Of a DNA stretch of 5,491 bases, positions 5,127 through 5,491 are shown piece after piece; position 1 is the first letter of the stretch, and each line of letters starts with the position of its first letter. Under the pieces are notes generated by a model. The model did not search any database. It worked only from the letters and a program-made list of their open reading frames with translations, and was not told where the DNA came from. A program made the position numbers and the translations under genes. The stretch lies in assembly GCA_016206385.1 (NCBI GenBank), contig JACQRS010000038.1:1-5491 (forward strand), in the 5' to 3' direction. This DNA comes from Candidatus Rokuibacteriota bacterium (GTDB lineage Bacteria > Methylomirabilota > Methylomirabilia > Rokubacteriales > CSP1-6).

Positions 5127-5491
5127 TCAGGCCTTGTTCAACGCCATGAGGGCGAGGAGCGTTGGCAGATAGAGGAGCGAGGCGAAGAGGAGGCGCCTCG
5201 CTGAGGTGAGCGATGGCGAGAGCGCTCCGAGGACCCCGGAGCCCAGGAGCCCCACCCCCAGCGCGAGGGCTCCGAAGAGGTACACCTGCCCGGTGAGCCC
5301 GATCAACGTCGGCAGCAAACCCACCACGAGGAACGCCAGACAGCCGGCCAGAGCCTGGGCCTCGGCGCCCGCACGGTTCGCCGGGAGGAGCCTGATCCCT
5401 CCCCGGGCGTAATCCTCCCGGTGGAGCCTGGCAATGGCCAGCGTGTGGGGAAGCTGCCAGAGGAAGAGGATCCCGAAGAGCACCCAGCCTC
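5127..5491 (-). CDS. ctaB: Protoheme IX farnesyltransferase (heme O synthase), C-terminal part
   Basis: The C-terminal 121 residues or so of the UbiA-superfamily prenyltransferase that adds farnesyl to heme B to make heme O, needed for aa3- and bo3-type oxidases. The reading frame is open to the window edge, so the start lies beyond 5491; the GTG at 5483 is internal (Val in GWVLFGILFLWQLPH). Diagnostic is FLWQLPHTLAIARLHREDYARGGIRLLP, the second conserved loop with HREDYA. Three or four membrane helices follow, and the protein ends in LMALNKA. The family usually has PHF where this protein has PHT. It is 8 bp upstream of the subunit III gene, the expected partner in an oxidase operon. Confidence 0.92.
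   Translation of the reverse strand, partial: GWVLFGILFLWQLPHTLAIARLHREDYARGGIRLLPANRAGAEAQALAGCLAFLVVGLLPTLIGLTGQVYLFGALALGVGLLGSGVLGALSPSLTSARRLLFASLLYLPTLLALMALNKA

Noticed and set aside
1..5491. Search for tRNA, rRNA, CRISPR arrays, insertion sequences, att sites and riboswitches
   Set aside because: Reading both strands by eye gave no cloverleaf, no regular repeat-spacer pattern, no transposase or terminal inverted repeats and no known aptamer core. No gap over 300 bases lacks a gene.

Overview
The window is GC-rich, with tightly packed bacterial genes, short intergenic gaps, several GTG starts and clear Shine-Dalgarno sequences. Gene content (citrate synthase, an aa3/caa3-type heme-copper oxidase cluster, a TIGR04053-like radical SAM protein, a PAS-LuxR regulator with a cysteine-rich PAS domain) fits an aerobic or facultative high-GC environmental bacterium. 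The style resembles uncultivated Methylomirabilota/Rokubacteria or related soil lineages. That placement is an impression from protein style, not a demonstrated assignment.

Layout. Positions 2-2968, plus strand, hold a run of four co-oriented genes: the C-terminal two thirds or so of citrate synthase (gltA, cut by the window edge), a radical SAM/SPASM protein whose GTG start overlaps the gltA stop by 4 bp, a four-helix CopD/HemJ-like membrane protein, and a GDT1/TMEM165 (UPF0016) cation transporter. Gaps of 36 and 16 bp suggest one operon. It ends in a nested inverted repeat (2962-3007) that overlaps the transporter stop codon and may act as a terminator. A separate plus-strand gene (about 3148-3777) encodes a short PAS-LuxR transcription regulator, with a palindrome and a direct repeat upstream. 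It is followed by a PaaI-type hotdog thioesterase (3858 to about 4132) that is broken by a 1-base frameshift and has also lost its 3' end.

The right quarter (4095-5491) is on the minus strand and reads right to left: the C-terminal part of ctaB (heme O synthase, cut by the window edge), cytochrome c oxidase subunit III, and a small single-helix membrane protein with a CxxC motif. These genes are 4-8 bp apart and form the end of a terminal-oxidase operon that converges on, and runs into, the broken thioesterase.

The functional themes are central carbon and respiratory metabolism (citrate synthase, oxidase subunit III, heme O synthesis) and membrane metal/heme handling (CopD/HemJ-like protein, GDT1, and a radical SAM enzyme whose C-terminal cysteine pattern resembles the NirJ/AhbD heme-modifying group). 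No tRNA, rRNA, CRISPR array, insertion sequence or phage gene was seen. No clearly undescribed multi-gene system is evident. The most interesting items are the uncharacterised radical SAM protein coupled to gltA, the cysteine-rich PAS regulator, the CxxC membrane protein at the end of the oxidase operon, and the decayed thioesterase whose remnant encodes, in antisense, the tail of that protein.
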